From contig JAJDTU010000001.1 of assembly GCA_022826965.1 (NCBI GenBank), positions 399,808 to 463,807 on the forward strand: 64,000 nucleotides of DNA, given 5' to 3'. Shown here piece after piece: positions 26,485-35,984 of the stretch (position 1 is its first letter; each line of letters starts with the position of its first letter). The notes below the pieces were generated by a model, which saw only the letters and a list, made by a program, of their open reading frames with translations, searched no databases and was not told the DNA's origin. This DNA comes from Dehalococcoidia bacterium (GTDB lineage: Bacteria > Chloroflexota > Dehalococcoidia > Bin125). Position numbers and translations under genes: made by a program.

Positions 26485-27570
26485 CTACAGCGCTTCGGCG
26501 ATCGCCGTTCCCAGGTCGGCGGTCGAGGCGCTGCCGCCAATATCCGGGGTGCGTGGAGCGCCGCTGCCGGGATCAAGGACCGTCTCGATGGCATCAAGGA
26601 TCGCGTCGTGCGCGCGCTGATGCCCGAGGAAGTCCAGCATCATCGCGCCGCACCAGATCTGGCCGATCGGATTGGCGATGCCTTGTCCAGCGATATCCGG
26701 CGCCGAGCCGTGCACCGGCTCGAACAGCGAGGGGAAGGCCCCGTCGGGATTGAGATTGGCGCTCGGCGCGATCCCGATCGTGCCGGTGCAAGCAGGGCCG
26801 AGATCGCTGAGGATGTCGCCGAACAGGTTGCTGGCGACCACGACATCAAAGAAGTCGGGCCGCTGCACGAAATGCGCCGTCAGGATGTCAATGTGGAACT
26901 TGTCGACCTCAACTTCGGGATAGCTCGCCCCTATCGCCTCGACGCGCTCGTCCCAGAACGGCATTGTGATCGCGATGCCGTTCGATTTCGTCGCGCTGGT
27001 CAGGTGCCGCTTCGGTCGTGACTGCGCCAGATCGAAGGCGTACTTCAGCACACGGTCGACGCCGACGCGCGTCATCACCGTTTCCTGCATCACCATTTCG
27101 CGGTCGGTGCCGGAGAAGATTCGGCCCCCGATGCTCGAGTACTCACCCTCCGTGTTCTCGCGCACGATGTACATGTCGATCTCGCCGGGCTCGCGCGGGC
27201 TGCCGTCGCGGCGCACGACCGGTGCGACGATGCCCGGCATCAGGCGCGCCGGTCGCAGGTTGATGTACTGGTCGAACTCGCGCCGAAACTGCAGCAGCGA
27301 GCCCCAGAGCGAGATGTGATCGGGAATCTTTTCGGGCCAGCCGACCGCCCCGAAGAAGATCGCATCGTACCCGCCGATTTGCTCCTGCCAGTCGTCGGGA
27401 AGCATCTGTCCATACTGCTCGTAGTAGTCCCATGACGCGAAGTCGAAGTGGTCGAAGGCCAGATCGACTTCGAACCGGGTCGCGGCTTCTTCGAGCACGC
27501 GAATCCCCTCGGGCACAACTTCCTTGCCGATCCCGTCGCCTGGAATCACGGCGATGCGTTGCGTACTCAT
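26485..27570 (-). CDS. Tartrate/D-malate/isopropylmalate-type dehydrogenase
   Basis: 361-residue beta-decarboxylating dehydrogenase. It starts RIAVIPGDGIGKEVVPEGI, the family opening, and has the substrate/metal motif YIVRENTEGEYSSIGG, the Lys-containing TSATKSNGIAI and the signature NLFGDILSDLGPACTGTIG. NAD specificity is suggested by HGSAPDIAGQGIANP. FGAVGWPEKIPDHISLWGSL and QFRREFDQYINLRP are characteristic of the tartrate dehydrogenase (TtuC/DmlA) branch rather than LeuB. It would oxidise tartrate or D-malate using NAD and Mn/Mg. It is a single-gene unit divergent from the hydrolase at 27657. Confidence 0.88.
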   Translation of the reverse strand: MSTQRIAVIPGDGIGKEVVPEGIRVLEEAATRFEVDLAFDHFDFASWDYYEQYGQMLPDDWQEQIGGYDAIFFGAVGWPEKIPDHISLWGSLLQFRREFDQYINLRPARLMPGIVAPVVRRDGSPREPGEIDMYIVRENTEGEYSSIGGRIFSGTDREMVMQETVMTRVGVDRVLKYAFDLAQSRPKRHLTSATKSNGIAITMPFWDERVEAIGASYPEVEVDKFHIDILTAHFVQRPDFFDVVVASNLFGDILSDLGPACTGTIGIAPSANLNPDGAFPSLFEPVHGSAPDIAGQGIANPIGQIWCGAMMLDFLGHQRAHDAILDAIETVLDPGSGAPRTPDIGGSASTADLGTAIAEAL

Positions 27571-27656
27571 GGTCAGCGATCCTTTGTTCGCGCAGGCGCG
27601 GTCCCCAGCAAGCTACATTGCCCGCTAGGTTCGCAATGGCGGGAAGGAACGATGGC

Positions 27657-28346
27657 ATGGCGACATTCGTACTGATCCATGGGGCGTACCAGGGTGGTTG
27701 GATCTGGTCGCCAGTGGCGAATCGGCTGCGTGATGCCGGCCACCGTGTCTACGCGCCATCACTCGACGGCTGCGCCGAGCGTTCGTCCCAGGTGCGTCCG
27801 GGGATCACGACCGAGACGCAGGCCGACGAGATCGCCGAGTTGATGCGCTACGAGGACCTCGACAATGTCGTGCTGGTTGGCACCTCATCGGGAGGCATGG
27901 TGCTGTGCCGGGTCGCCGAGGTCGCCCGTGAACGGGTCCAGCGAATCGTCTTCGCCGACGCGCTGGCTCTCTATCACGGTGAGACGATCCGCGACATCGT
28001 CCAAGGAGCGGTTGTCGATCCTGATGCCGTGTCGACCGGCCCGGCGCCGGGTTCGATGCTCGAATCGCTGAGTGCGAGCATGGATGCCGAGATGGCTCAA
28101 TGGGGCGCCGATCGGTTCGGGCAGCACCCGGCCGCAGCGTTCAACCGACCGGTCGAACTCGATTCGTTCTGGGAGCAACCCTGGGATGCGTGCGTGATCT
28201 GGTGCCGAGAAGCGCCGAATCCCGGAGAGGCTCACCAGCGCCGCTGCGCGGAGCATCTGAGTGCCCGCTGGCACGAACTCGACACCGGCCACTACCCAAT
28301 GCTAAGCACATCCGATGAGCTGACGAAGCTCATCCTTGAGGGCTGA
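27657..28346 (+). CDS. Alpha/beta hydrolase, methylesterase/hydroxynitrile-lyase-like
   Basis: 229 residues from ATG 27657 with GGGAAGG upstream. The oxyanion region is FVLIHGAYQGGWIWSPVA at residues 4-21, the nucleophile elbow is VGTSSGGMV (Ser at about 81), and the catalytic His is in LDTGHYPMLS near the C-terminus. These fit the small EstC/salicylate-esterase-like branch. It precedes an SDR gene by 38 bases on the same strand, so ester hydrolysis followed by alcohol oxidation is a reasonable guess. Confidence 0.87.
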   Translation: MATFVLIHGAYQGGWIWSPVANRLRDAGHRVYAPSLDGCAERSSQVRPGITTETQADEIAELMRYEDLDNVVLVGTSSGGMVLCRVAEVARERVQRIVFADALALYHGETIRDIVQGAVVDPDAVSTGPAPGSMLESLSASMDAEMAQWGADRFGQHPAAAFNRPVELDSFWEQPWDACVIWCREAPNPGEAHQRRCAEHLSARWHELDTGHYPMLSTSDELTKLILEG

Positions 28347-28384
28347 GGGCGAGCCCACCGCCGGGCTGCACGGAGAGAACCGAG

Positions 28385-29179
28385 GTGACTGACATGGCCG
28401 ACAACTCATTCGCCAGATTTCGCGGCAAGGTGGCGCTGATCAGCGGGGCGGGCAACGGGATTTGTCGGGCCAGCGCCGAGATCATTGCCGCTGAGGGCGG
28501 GACGATCGCCGCCGTCGATAACAATCGGGAGGTACTTGATGACGCCATGCGGGCGTTCGCGACGGCCGGGGGCGGGGAGCACCAGGCCTATTGCGCCAAT
28601 GCGCTCGCGCAGGAGGAGGTTGAGGATGTCGTCGCCGACGTCGTGGACCGCTACGGCAAGATCGACATCCTGATCAACGGAGTCGGCGGCTCGACGATCA
28701 TCGCCGACGCGGGCGCCACCGTTGACGAACTGACGATGGAGGAGTGGCAGCGCCTGCTCGACTTCAACCTCAGCGGCACGTTCCTGTCTTGCCATGCTGT
28801 CGTTCCGCACATGACCCGGCAGGGCGGCGGCAAGATCGTCAACTTCGCCTCAATCGCCGGGCGCGGCAAGAGCGTCACGAGTTCGACCGCCTACTCGGCG
28901 GCCAAGGGCGGCATCATCGCATTCACGACCAAGCTGGCATTGGAGGTGGGCCCGGCGGGCATCAACGTCAACGCGATTGCGCCATCGGCCACGCTGACCG
29001 AGCGCATTCGCAAGCACTGGGAACAACGTCCGCCCGAGCTGCAGGAGCAGGTGATCGCCGCGACCCCGCTGCGCCGCATCGCCGAGCCGGTTGACCAGGC
29101 TAATGTCGTCTGCTTCCTCGCGTCCTCGCACGCCGATTTCGTCACCGGCGTCACGATCGACGTGACCGGCGGAGCCTAG
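28385..29179 (+). CDS. SDR family oxidoreductase with altered glycine motif
   Basis: 264 residues from GTG 28385 (GGAGAG upstream); ATG 28394 is an alternative. The cofactor motif reads ISGAGNGICRASAEII, with Cys replacing the third Gly of TGxxxGxG. The remaining marks are normal: NGVGGSTI in place of NNAG, Ser in VNFASIAGRGK, and catalytic YSAAKGG. The end VTGVTIDVTGGA is typical. It shares four bases with the convergent flavin oxidoreductase at 29176. The altered glycine may tune cofactor binding, or the enzyme may still be normal. Confidence 0.88.
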   Translation: MTDMADNSFARFRGKVALISGAGNGICRASAEIIAAEGGTIAAVDNNREVLDDAMRAFATAGGGEHQAYCANALAQEEVEDVVADVVDRYGKIDILINGVGGSTIIADAGATVDELTMEEWQRLLDFNLSGTFLSCHAVVPHMTRQGGGKIVNFASIAGRGKSVTSSTAYSAAKGGIIAFTTKLALEVGPAGINVNAIAPSATLTERIRKHWEQRPPELQEQVIAATPLRRIAEPVDQANVVCFLASSHADFVTGVTIDVTGGA

Positions 29180-30222
29180 ATCTCGCCCGACTTCATCACC
29201 GGCAGCACTTCTTCTGCGAAGAGTTGCATTGAACTCTCTACCTGTTGCCGGGATAGGTCGCCGAACCAGAAGTTGGCGTTGAAGTGGTCGGTGCCCATGA
29301 CCTCGCGGAGTTGCTTGATCTTGGCGATGCAGGTGTCAGGCGTACCCATTACGAAGTAGCGGTCGAGCAAGGCCTCGGCGCTCGGTTCCGTTTCCATCGG
29401 GATGGCGACCGCGTGGCCGTGCTCGACGCGCGCCAAGCCTTGCCGCAAGCTCAGGGTCACGCGCATGTTCCAGCGGGCCTGCTCGACGATGTCGGGCAGT
29501 TCGGACTCGTCGTGGGTGACGTAGACGGGGCGCTGCGTGCTCACCCGGACTGATTTGCGCTGTTCAGGATCAGTAATCGCGCGCTCGAACGTCTCGCGGA
29601 ACTCTGCCAATCGCTCGATCGGTATGCCAAAACCGCCGGAGACGAGATTGAAGCCGCGTTCACCAATTGCCGCAATGGACTCGTGGCTCTGTCCAACCAC
29701 CCAGAAGGGCGGATGCGGCCGCTGAATCGGCATCGGGAAGATGCTGGTCTCATCGAAGCAGAAGTACTTGCCTTCGTGTGAGAAGGGCTTTCCGGCAAAC
29801 GCCTTGAGCAGGATGTCGACCGACTCGTCGAATCGTTCGCGACTCTCATCGAGCGTATGTCCGAGCCGATCGAACTCGTAGCGCTGATAGCCGCGCCCCA
29901 GCCCGACATCGAGTCGACCGCCACTGAGCACGTCGGCGGTGGCGATCTCCTCGGCGACGACCAGCGGATGATGCAACGGCAGCACCACGACGGCGGAACC
30001 GACGCGGATGCGCTCGGTGTGGGCGGCGAGATGCTGCGCGAACATCAGTGGACGCGAGAGGTAACCGTAGGTCGAGAAGTGATGCTCGGCGCACCAGATG
30101 CTGTCAAAGCCGAGCCGATCCGCGGTCTGGGCCATCGCCGTCGCGCGGTCGAAGACCTCGGCGTGGTCTTGAGCTCCGGGAGACTGGAGCAGCAGGAACG
30201 TTCCGCAATCCATTGGCTGCAC
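29176..30222 (-). CDS. LLM-class flavin-dependent oxidoreductase
   Basis: 348-residue luciferase-like monooxygenase. Family features are GFDSIWCAEHHFSTYG near the N-terminus, ERIRVGSAVVVLPLHHPL, and GRLDVGLGRGYQRYE, the same flavin-loop form seen in the 4259-5641 protein, so the two belong to the same subgroup. C-terminal GTPDTCIAKIKQLREVMG is also typical. It is 41 bases downstream of the esterase gene at 30264-31238 on the same strand and probably co-transcribed. FMN or F420 use cannot be told apart by eye. Confidence 0.9.
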   Translation of the reverse strand: MQPMDCGTFLLLQSPGAQDHAEVFDRATAMAQTADRLGFDSIWCAEHHFSTYGYLSRPLMFAQHLAAHTERIRVGSAVVVLPLHHPLVVAEEIATADVLSGGRLDVGLGRGYQRYEFDRLGHTLDESRERFDESVDILLKAFAGKPFSHEGKYFCFDETSIFPMPIQRPHPPFWVVGQSHESIAAIGERGFNLVSGGFGIPIERLAEFRETFERAITDPEQRKSVRVSTQRPVYVTHDESELPDIVEQARWNMRVTLSLRQGLARVEHGHAVAIPMETEPSAEALLDRYFVMGTPDTCIAKIKQLREVMGTDHFNANFWFGDLSRQQVESSMQLFAEEVLPVMKSGEI

Positions 30223-30263
30223 TTTCGCTGAAGATTCGCGGCCGGACGCTCGGGCGATCGAGA

Positions 30264-31238
30264 CTAGCGCGCACCGTTGAGGGCGCGGTCGAGCGCCGAG
30301 AGTTCGTCGCTGTTCCAGCGCCGGGAGATCTCTGCGTCGGGAACCATTGCATTTGAACCATGAAACGCGCCCGGGTAGACGTGCAACTCGGTCGGGACGT
30401 TGGCGTCTAGCAGTGCCTGCGCATACGCGACATCTTCGTCAAGGAAGAGATCGAGCGTACCAACGTTGATGTAGGCGGGCGGCAGCCCCGACAGGTCCGT
30501 TGCTCGCGCTGGGGCGGCGTATGGAGAGATGTCGTCCCCGCCGGCATGGCCCTCCAGGTAGGCACTCCAGCCGGCAAGGTTCGCGGCTCGATTCCAGACC
30601 CGCGCGTCGGTGATCGCGTGGCTGCTGCGCGTGATATTGCGATCGTCAAGCATCGGGAAGACCAACAGCTGGAAGCAGACGTCGACCTCGCCGCGGTCGC
30701 GCGCCACGAGCGCGAGACCGGCTGCCAGCCCGCCTCCCGCACTGCCGCCGCCGATCGCGATCCGGCTGCGATCGACTCCGAGTTCGTCGGCCGCCGACGC
30801 GAACCAGCGCAGGCCGGCGTAGCAATCCTCGATTGGCGCAGGGAACGGGTGCTCGGGCGCCAGGCGGTACTCGACCGAGGCAACCAGCACATTCAGTTGG
30901 TCGGCGACGCCGGCGCAATAGGGATCATTCATCGCGACATCGCCCAAGACCATGCCGCCGCCGTGGATCCAGTACAGGGCCGGCGCGTTGGCGGGCAGCG
31001 AGGCGGGGCGATAGGTGCGGACCATCACGTCTGGAGCGCCGTCCGGCCCGGGAGCCATGTGATCCTCGACGGTGACGCCGTCGGGCATGGGAGCGCCCAG
31101 CAGCGCCGCTCCGAGTTCTGCCAGGCCAGCGCGCGTGGCTGGAATGTCGGACAGATCCAGCCTCAGCGGCATGGCCTCGAGCACGGCCAGGTGGTCGGCG
31201 TCCAGGTAGGTCTCGATATCGAGAGCGGGAATGGCCAT
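30264..31238 (-). CDS. Alpha/beta hydrolase fold-3 (hormone-sensitive-lipase-type) esterase
   Basis: 324 residues. The HGGG oxyanion motif appears as YWIHGGGMVLGD (about residue 92-95), and the nucleophile is in GGGSAGGGLAAG (Ser about 167). The acid is probably in NVGTLDLFLDEDV and the His in YPGAFHGSNAM near the C-terminus. This is the HSL/GDXG group of carboxylesterases. It heads a unit with the flavin oxidoreductase gene and is divergent from the NTF2-like gene at 31337. Confidence 0.91.
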   Translation of the reverse strand: MAIPALDIETYLDADHLAVLEAMPLRLDLSDIPATRAGLAELGAALLGAPMPDGVTVEDHMAPGPDGAPDVMVRTYRPASLPANAPALYWIHGGGMVLGDVAMNDPYCAGVADQLNVLVASVEYRLAPEHPFPAPIEDCYAGLRWFASAADELGVDRSRIAIGGGSAGGGLAAGLALVARDRGEVDVCFQLLVFPMLDDRNITRSSHAITDARVWNRAANLAGWSAYLEGHAGGDDISPYAAPARATDLSGLPPAYINVGTLDLFLDEDVAYAQALLDANVPTELHVYPGAFHGSNAMVPDAEISRRWNSDELSALDRALNGAR

Positions 31239-31336
31239 TGGATCGTCTCCTCGTTATCGCGCGTTGGTTCAACTGCAGACTACTGTTGGTGTGCGGCGCA
31301 GCAGCGATGGCCATCGTTCTCCTGGAGGAGGCTCAA

Positions 31337-31735
31337 ATGTCCGACATCACGGCTCACGCGAGAGCAGCGGTAGATGCATTCCAGGATGCGTTCAACGCGC
31401 AGGACCACGAACGGCTCGCGGCCGCGCTCAACTATCCGCACGTGCGGCTCTGGAGCGGCGCGTTCACGACGATCGAGACGCCGGAAGAGTTTGCCGAGAT
31501 CAGCCGGCGCGGACAATCGCAACTCGAGGCCGAGGGTTGGGATCATACCGACACGGTGTCGATGGAAGTCGTGCAGCAGGGGCCTGACAAGGCGCACTGC
31601 GCGCTGGTCAATCATCGCTGCCGCGCCGACGGCACCGCGTATCACAAGTTCGACACGCTCTGGATCGTGACCAACCAGGACGGCCACTGGGGCGTCAAGT
31701 TCCGCTCCAGTTATCTCGGATCACCGTCGCACTAG
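31337..31735 (+). CDS. SnoaL/NTF2-like small protein
   Basis: 132 residues from ATG 31337 with a strong GGAGGAGG at 31324-31331; the frame extends up to 31238 but that would overlap the divergent esterase start. It has the helix AAVDAFQDAFNAQDHERLAA followed by a curved-sheet pattern ending WIVTNQDGHWGVKFRSSY, typical of the SnoaL/DUF4440 cone fold. Such proteins bind or isomerise small hydrophobic ligands, or have no known activity. It converges with an SDR gene four bases away. Confidence 0.8.
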   Translation: MSDITAHARAAVDAFQDAFNAQDHERLAAALNYPHVRLWSGAFTTIETPEEFAEISRRGQSQLEAEGWDHTDTVSMEVVQQGPDKAHCALVNHRCRADGTAYHKFDTLWIVTNQDGHWGVKFRSSYLGSPSH

Positions 31736-31739
31736 CGCG

Positions 31740-32615
31740 CTAACCAGCCCCCATCTGGTCTTTCATTTCGCCCTCGCGGCCGAGACCCGACCAGGTCGGC
31801 CGCTTCCGCGCGTCCAGCACTCCTCCTTCTGGAATTGGAGGCACGCCAATGGTATTGGCGGCCATCCAGCCTCCGTCGACCAGCAGGGTGTGTCCGGTGA
31901 TGTAGCTGGCCATGTCGGAGAGCAGGAACACTACGGCGTTGGCGACCTCGTCTGTCGTACCCAGCCGCTTGAAGGGAATCAGGCCCTCCGCCGTTCGCTT
32001 GACCCGCTCGGGCGATGCCGGAATCCGGGGCGTCGCGATGCTGCCTGGAGCGACGGAGTTGACGCGAATGTTGTGTGGCGCGAGCTCGACGGCCATGCTG
32101 CGCACGAGGTTAATCAGGCCGGCCTTGGCCGCGCCATAGGACGCGTGATTGGGCGCCGACTGCGCCCCTTCGACCGATGAGATGCAGACGATGCTGCCCA
32201 GCGCACCGCGCGCGATGATCGATCGGGCGACCAACTGGGCGTTGACGAAGAAGTAGCGCAGGTTCATGTTGTGATCGCGGTCCCACTGCGCCATCGACAT
32301 CTCGGTGATCGGATTGAACGATCCCTGGCCGATGATCGTGATCAGCAGGTCGATTCCGCCGAGCTCCTGCTCGGCGCGTTCGAAGATGGTCGCCGCCTGC
32401 ACATCGTCGAGCATGTCACCGACGAGGGAGACGGATGGCTGACCGAGCAGATCGACTTCGGCTGCGACGTGGATGGCCCGCTCAGCGTTGATATCGGCGA
32501 CCGCGACGCCGCAGCCTGCATTGGCGAGCAGCCGCGCCGTGCTCAGGCTGATGCCTTCGCCGCCCCCGACAATGAACGCCGACTTTCCTTCGAGTTGGAA
32601 TGGTGAGTTATCCAC
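31740..32615 (-). CDS. SDR family protein with degenerate cofactor motifs
   Basis: 291 residues from GTG 32615 with GAGAGG upstream. The Rossmann motif is IVGGGEGISLSTARLL, so the last Gly of TGxxxGxG is Ser, and the NNAG motif is replaced by ITIIGQG. The catalytic Tyr-Lys is retained in YGAAKAGLINLV, and the end LVDGGWMAANT is normal, followed by a 30-residue C-terminal extension. It lies 65 bases downstream of the flavin oxidoreductase gene at 32681 on the same strand. Activity is likely but cofactor preference may be unusual. Confidence 0.88.
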   Translation of the reverse strand: MDNSPFQLEGKSAFIVGGGEGISLSTARLLANAGCGVAVADINAERAIHVAAEVDLLGQPSVSLVGDMLDDVQAATIFERAEQELGGIDLLITIIGQGSFNPITEMSMAQWDRDHNMNLRYFFVNAQLVARSIIARGALGSIVCISSVEGAQSAPNHASYGAAKAGLINLVRSMAVELAPHNIRVNSVAPGSIATPRIPASPERVKRTAEGLIPFKRLGTTDEVANAVVFLLSDMASYITGHTLLVDGGWMAANTIGVPPIPEGGVLDARKRPTWSGLGREGEMKDQMGAG

Positions 32616-32680
32616 GAGGCGCCTCTCTGCTCTCGATCGCGCCGGTACTGTTCGCCGTTGCGGGCGCGTGTTGACTGCGC

Positions 32681-33757
32681 TCAGTTTCTCAGCAGCGGCA
32701 ACACTTCATCAGTGAACCGAGCTGCGGATGCTTCGGCCTCGGCGGTCGGCCTGACGAAGTCTGGCCCGACAATGCCGAACTTCGTCACTCCAAGTTGGGC
32801 GAGTTCCGCCAACTTCTCGGCGCAGTAGTCCGCCGGGCCGACGATCGCATAGCCGTCCATGAAATCATCCGTAAGCGCGGTGATCTGGTGGCCGCCTTCG
32901 CGCCCGTGCAGATTCATGTCATAGCGATTGTGTAGCTCGTGGAAGACCTCGTCCTGATTCTCGTCCGTCGGCCCCGCCACTTCGCCGTACATGGCCGAGA
33001 AGCGCGCGAACAGCCCAGTCGAGGGACGGCCGAGTTCGCGGCCCATGGCCGGATCGTCGTCGCAGACGACATTGACGTAGGCACCAAGGCTGAGCGCATC
33101 GGGGTCGGTTCCGGCTTCTCTGGCTGCCGCTCGCGCGGTCTCGATGCCCCAGGAGACCCGCCTGGGATCGGCCCCGACGGCCAGCATCACTCGATCGGCC
33201 TGACGGGCAGCAATGCCGATGACGCGAGGACCGGTGGCCGCGACCTCGACCGGCACTTTTGGCTCGTCCACGCCGTCATCGACCCAACGGATGGCGCTGG
33301 TCTCCGGCGCGCGCGCCAGACTGAGACGCTCCACCGGCGGCGCCGCCTCATCGGGGATGCCGGAGCCGTCGAGGGGTATGCCGCCGCCGGAGAGATAGGT
33401 CTGGAGGTGCTCGAGGTACGTTTCGAACCAGCCGAGGCGCGCCGGCGCGCGGCCCAGGTGTGCGAGCGCGCTATCTCCGCGTCCGATGCCGAGCACCATC
33501 CGGCCTTGCGACAGGCGCTGGACGGCAAACGCGGACGTCGCGGCCACCGAGGCGTGCCGGGTGACGGGGTTGGTAACTGAGGTCGAGAGCCCCAACCGGT
33601 CGGTGACGGTTGCCGCAAGCGCGAGGCAGAGGTACGGGTCGCCGGTCAGGCTCTGGGAGTCTCCCAGACCGATGCCGTCCCAGCCCTGCGCTTCCGAGCG
33701 CCGCGCGAAGTCTGCGATACCGGTCGGCTCGGAAACACGCCAGTTCCAGAATTCCAT
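32681..33757 (-). CDS. LLM-class flavin-dependent oxidoreductase, F420/methylene-H4MPT-reductase-like
   Basis: 358 residues. It opens EFWNWRVSEPTGIADFARR, with AQGWDGIGLGDSQSL and DRLGLSTSVTNPVTRH, then GRMVLGIGRGDSALAHLG, the GxGRGDSA form seen in F420-dependent members rather than the GRGYQ form of the other two in this window. The end includes YAIVGPADYCAEKLAELAQLG. It is the first gene of a minus-strand unit with the SDR at 31740. F420 use is an inference from motif form. Confidence 0.88.
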   Translation of the reverse strand: MEFWNWRVSEPTGIADFARRSEAQGWDGIGLGDSQSLTGDPYLCLALAATVTDRLGLSTSVTNPVTRHASVAATSAFAVQRLSQGRMVLGIGRGDSALAHLGRAPARLGWFETYLEHLQTYLSGGGIPLDGSGIPDEAAPPVERLSLARAPETSAIRWVDDGVDEPKVPVEVAATGPRVIGIAARQADRVMLAVGADPRRVSWGIETARAAAREAGTDPDALSLGAYVNVVCDDDPAMGRELGRPSTGLFARFSAMYGEVAGPTDENQDEVFHELHNRYDMNLHGREGGHQITALTDDFMDGYAIVGPADYCAEKLAELAQLGVTKFGIVGPDFVRPTAEAEASAARFTDEVLPLLRN

Positions 33758-34130
33758 GTGCGCAGCTCTCCCTATCTTGAGCTTCCCTCATCGGCGGACG
33801 GTCGATTGCAGCGTAGCGTCGATGCTCACGATCGATGACCGCCCAGGGGGGGTGCGCACGCTGATCACGGATTGCCATCGAGCGGAAGCAGGCAGGGTAG
33901 CCTCTGATATGTTGCCCGCTGACCGCACAGCTTCAGACAACAGACCAGTCGAAGTGAGCGGCCACTCGCTATCGAATCAGGGGTAGCGAACCCTGGATCA
34001 CGTGCAGAGTTCATAGAGCGCGTCCCCTCGGTGCAGCGAGCGGATGGCTTCAGGTCTGGAAGAGTATTGCCGAGGTAGATGGGGGGCCCGCTGCCGAAGC
34101 GGGTCGCGATTCTCAAGCTCGACAGCCTTC
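33758..34130. other. Intergenic region with no recognisable gene
   Basis: About 370 bases between the divergent flavin oxidoreductase and NCS2 permease genes. I see no ribosome site with a protein-like frame and no terminator. Presumed to hold both promoters; no clear boxes found. Confidence 0.45.
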
Positions 34131-35915
34131 ATGGCGCCGTCTGAGACGAGCGCACGTGCGATTGGCTCACCATTGACCGCCAGGAGTGCCGACCAGCCGA
34201 TTCAGTACGAGCCGGAAGAGGCTTGCCCACCGATTGTTGCGTTGATCGTCGGTTTCCAGGGGGCTGCGCTCGTCCTCGCGCCGACAGTGCTCAATGTGGC
34301 GATCGGCTTTCGCGCCGCAGGTCTCGACGACACCTGGCTGGTCTGGGGCGTCTTCGCCGGCATGTTGACCTGTGCGGTGATGACGGCGCTGCAGGTCTTC
34401 CGATTTGGCAGGTTCGGCGCCGGCCACATCGTGCTCACCTGGTCGTCGGCCATCTTTCTCGCCATCCTGGCAACGACGGTCGACGCTGTCGGTCCAGAGA
34501 CGTTCGCAAGCCTGCTGGTGATTTGCAGCCTCGTTCAGATCGCACTGGCGAGGTGGCTGCCCACGCTGCGGCGCGTTATCACCCCGGTCGTCTCCGGCAC
34601 GGTCACGATGTTAATCGCCGTCAGCGTCTTGCCGATTGCATTCGACACCGTCCAGCGTGTGCCCTCCGACGCGCCGGTGAGCGCCGGTCCCATCATCGCT
34701 GTCCTGACCCTGTTGACCTCTGTGGTGGTGACACTGCGGGTCGGCGGTCGATGGCGGCTGATTGCGCCGTTGATCAGCATCGCGGTTGGATGTGCGGTCG
34801 CAGCCGCATTCGGCGTGATCGAAGGGGACAGAATTGCCAACGCCGGCTGGTTCGGCATTCCAGAGCTGCCCGACCTCAGCTTCGACCTCTCGCCGGGCGA
34901 GGAGTTCTGGGCGCTGTTGCCTACATTCGCGATTCTCACCCTGGTGTTCACGCTCAAGACAGTGAGCGACGGAATCGTGATCCAGCAGAGTTCCCGGCGG
35001 CGTCCGCGCGCGATCGACTTCCGTCAGATCCAGGGTCTGGTCAGCGTCAGCGGGATCGGCATGTTGCTTGCCGGCCTCAGCACAACCCTGCCTCCGGCGT
35101 CCAACGCCTCGTACAGCCACACGCTGGTCACGCTCACAGGCGTTGCCGCGCGTCGGGTCGGCCTCGGCGTGGCGTTGATCACCGTCGTGCTGGCGTTCTT
35201 CTCCAAGTTCGCTGCCCTGTTGCTCTCGGTCCCCGGGCCTGTGCTAGGAGCCTTCCTGATGTTCGCGATGGGCATGCTCTTCGTCAGCGGCTGGCAGACC
35301 ATCATGCGCGACGGACTCGATCCTCGGCGCGTGCTCGTGGTGGCGCTCGCAAGTGCATTGGGCTTGGGGCTGCACGGCCACCCGATTATGAGCGACCTGT
35401 TTGGCGATGAGATAGGCGGACTGATCGGAAACGGTGTCACCATTGGCGCCATCGTCGCGATCGTCATGACGCTGCTACTGGAAGCGATAGGTTCGCGGCG
35501 CTCGCGGCTCGAGGTGACCCTCGACATGGCCTCGCTGCCGGCGATCGATGAGTTTCTTTCCGCCCTGGCGTCCAGGCTGAAATGGGATGAGCCGTCGACG
35601 CTGCGGTTACGGTCGGCCGGCGAGGAGACACTCGCCACCCTGCTCGTCCAGGACGAGGCCGACCCGGATGATTCGGACCAGCCTCGCCTGGTAGTGATCG
35701 CCCGGCCGCAGTCGGTGATGGTCGAGCTGGAGTTCGTCGCTACGACGCGCCAGGAGAACATTGAGGATCAGCTTGCCTATCTGACGGACGAAGCGCCGGT
35801 GCCGACGGCAGATGATCTGTCGTTGCGCTTGCTCTGGTACCACGCATCCGCTGTGCGGCACCAGAAGTTCCACGGCGTCGACATCGTGACAGTGCAGGTA
35901 GAGGGCAACGCCTGA
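34131..35915 (+). CDS. NCS2-family xanthine/uracil-type permease with C-terminal cytoplasmic domain
   Basis: About 594 residues if it starts at ATG 34131; the frame is open to 34044 but residues before Met are not protein-like. No strong ribosome site is visible. The nucleobase-cation symporter-2 core (about residues 25-450) opens IQYEPEEACPPIVALIVGFQ, a family pattern, and contains many hydrophobic spans and SNASYSHTLVTLTGVAARR, the conserved quinone-like NCS2 loop. After the last span comes an extra soluble domain of about 130 residues with LRLRSAGEETLATLLV and LRLLWYHASAVRHQKFHG, which looks like a degenerate GHKL/anti-sigma-kinase-type fold. Substrate is a purine, pyrimidine or related compound. 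Confidence 0.87.
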   Translation: MAPSETSARAIGSPLTARSADQPIQYEPEEACPPIVALIVGFQGAALVLAPTVLNVAIGFRAAGLDDTWLVWGVFAGMLTCAVMTALQVFRFGRFGAGHIVLTWSSAIFLAILATTVDAVGPETFASLLVICSLVQIALARWLPTLRRVITPVVSGTVTMLIAVSVLPIAFDTVQRVPSDAPVSAGPIIAVLTLLTSVVVTLRVGGRWRLIAPLISIAVGCAVAAAFGVIEGDRIANAGWFGIPELPDLSFDLSPGEEFWALLPTFAILTLVFTLKTVSDGIVIQQSSRRRPRAIDFRQIQGLVSVSGIGMLLAGLSTTLPPASNASYSHTLVTLTGVAARRVGLGVALITVVLAFFSKFAALLLSVPGPVLGAFLMFAMGMLFVSGWQTIMRDGLDPRRVLVVALASALGLGLHGHPIMSDLFGDEIGGLIGNGVTIGAIVAIVMTLLLEAIGSRRSRLEVTLDMASLPAIDEFLSALASRLKWDEPSTLRLRSAGEETLATLLVQDEADPDDSDQPRLVVIARPQSVMVELEFVATTRQENIEDQLAYLTDEAPVPTADDLSLRLLWYHASAVRHQKFHGVDIVTVQVEGNA

Positions 35916-35984
35916 CAGGTGAGCGCCGCGAGCAGATGCCGAAGCTACTGGAATCGTAGGGAGCGAGCCGCTCTCCGAGCATCC

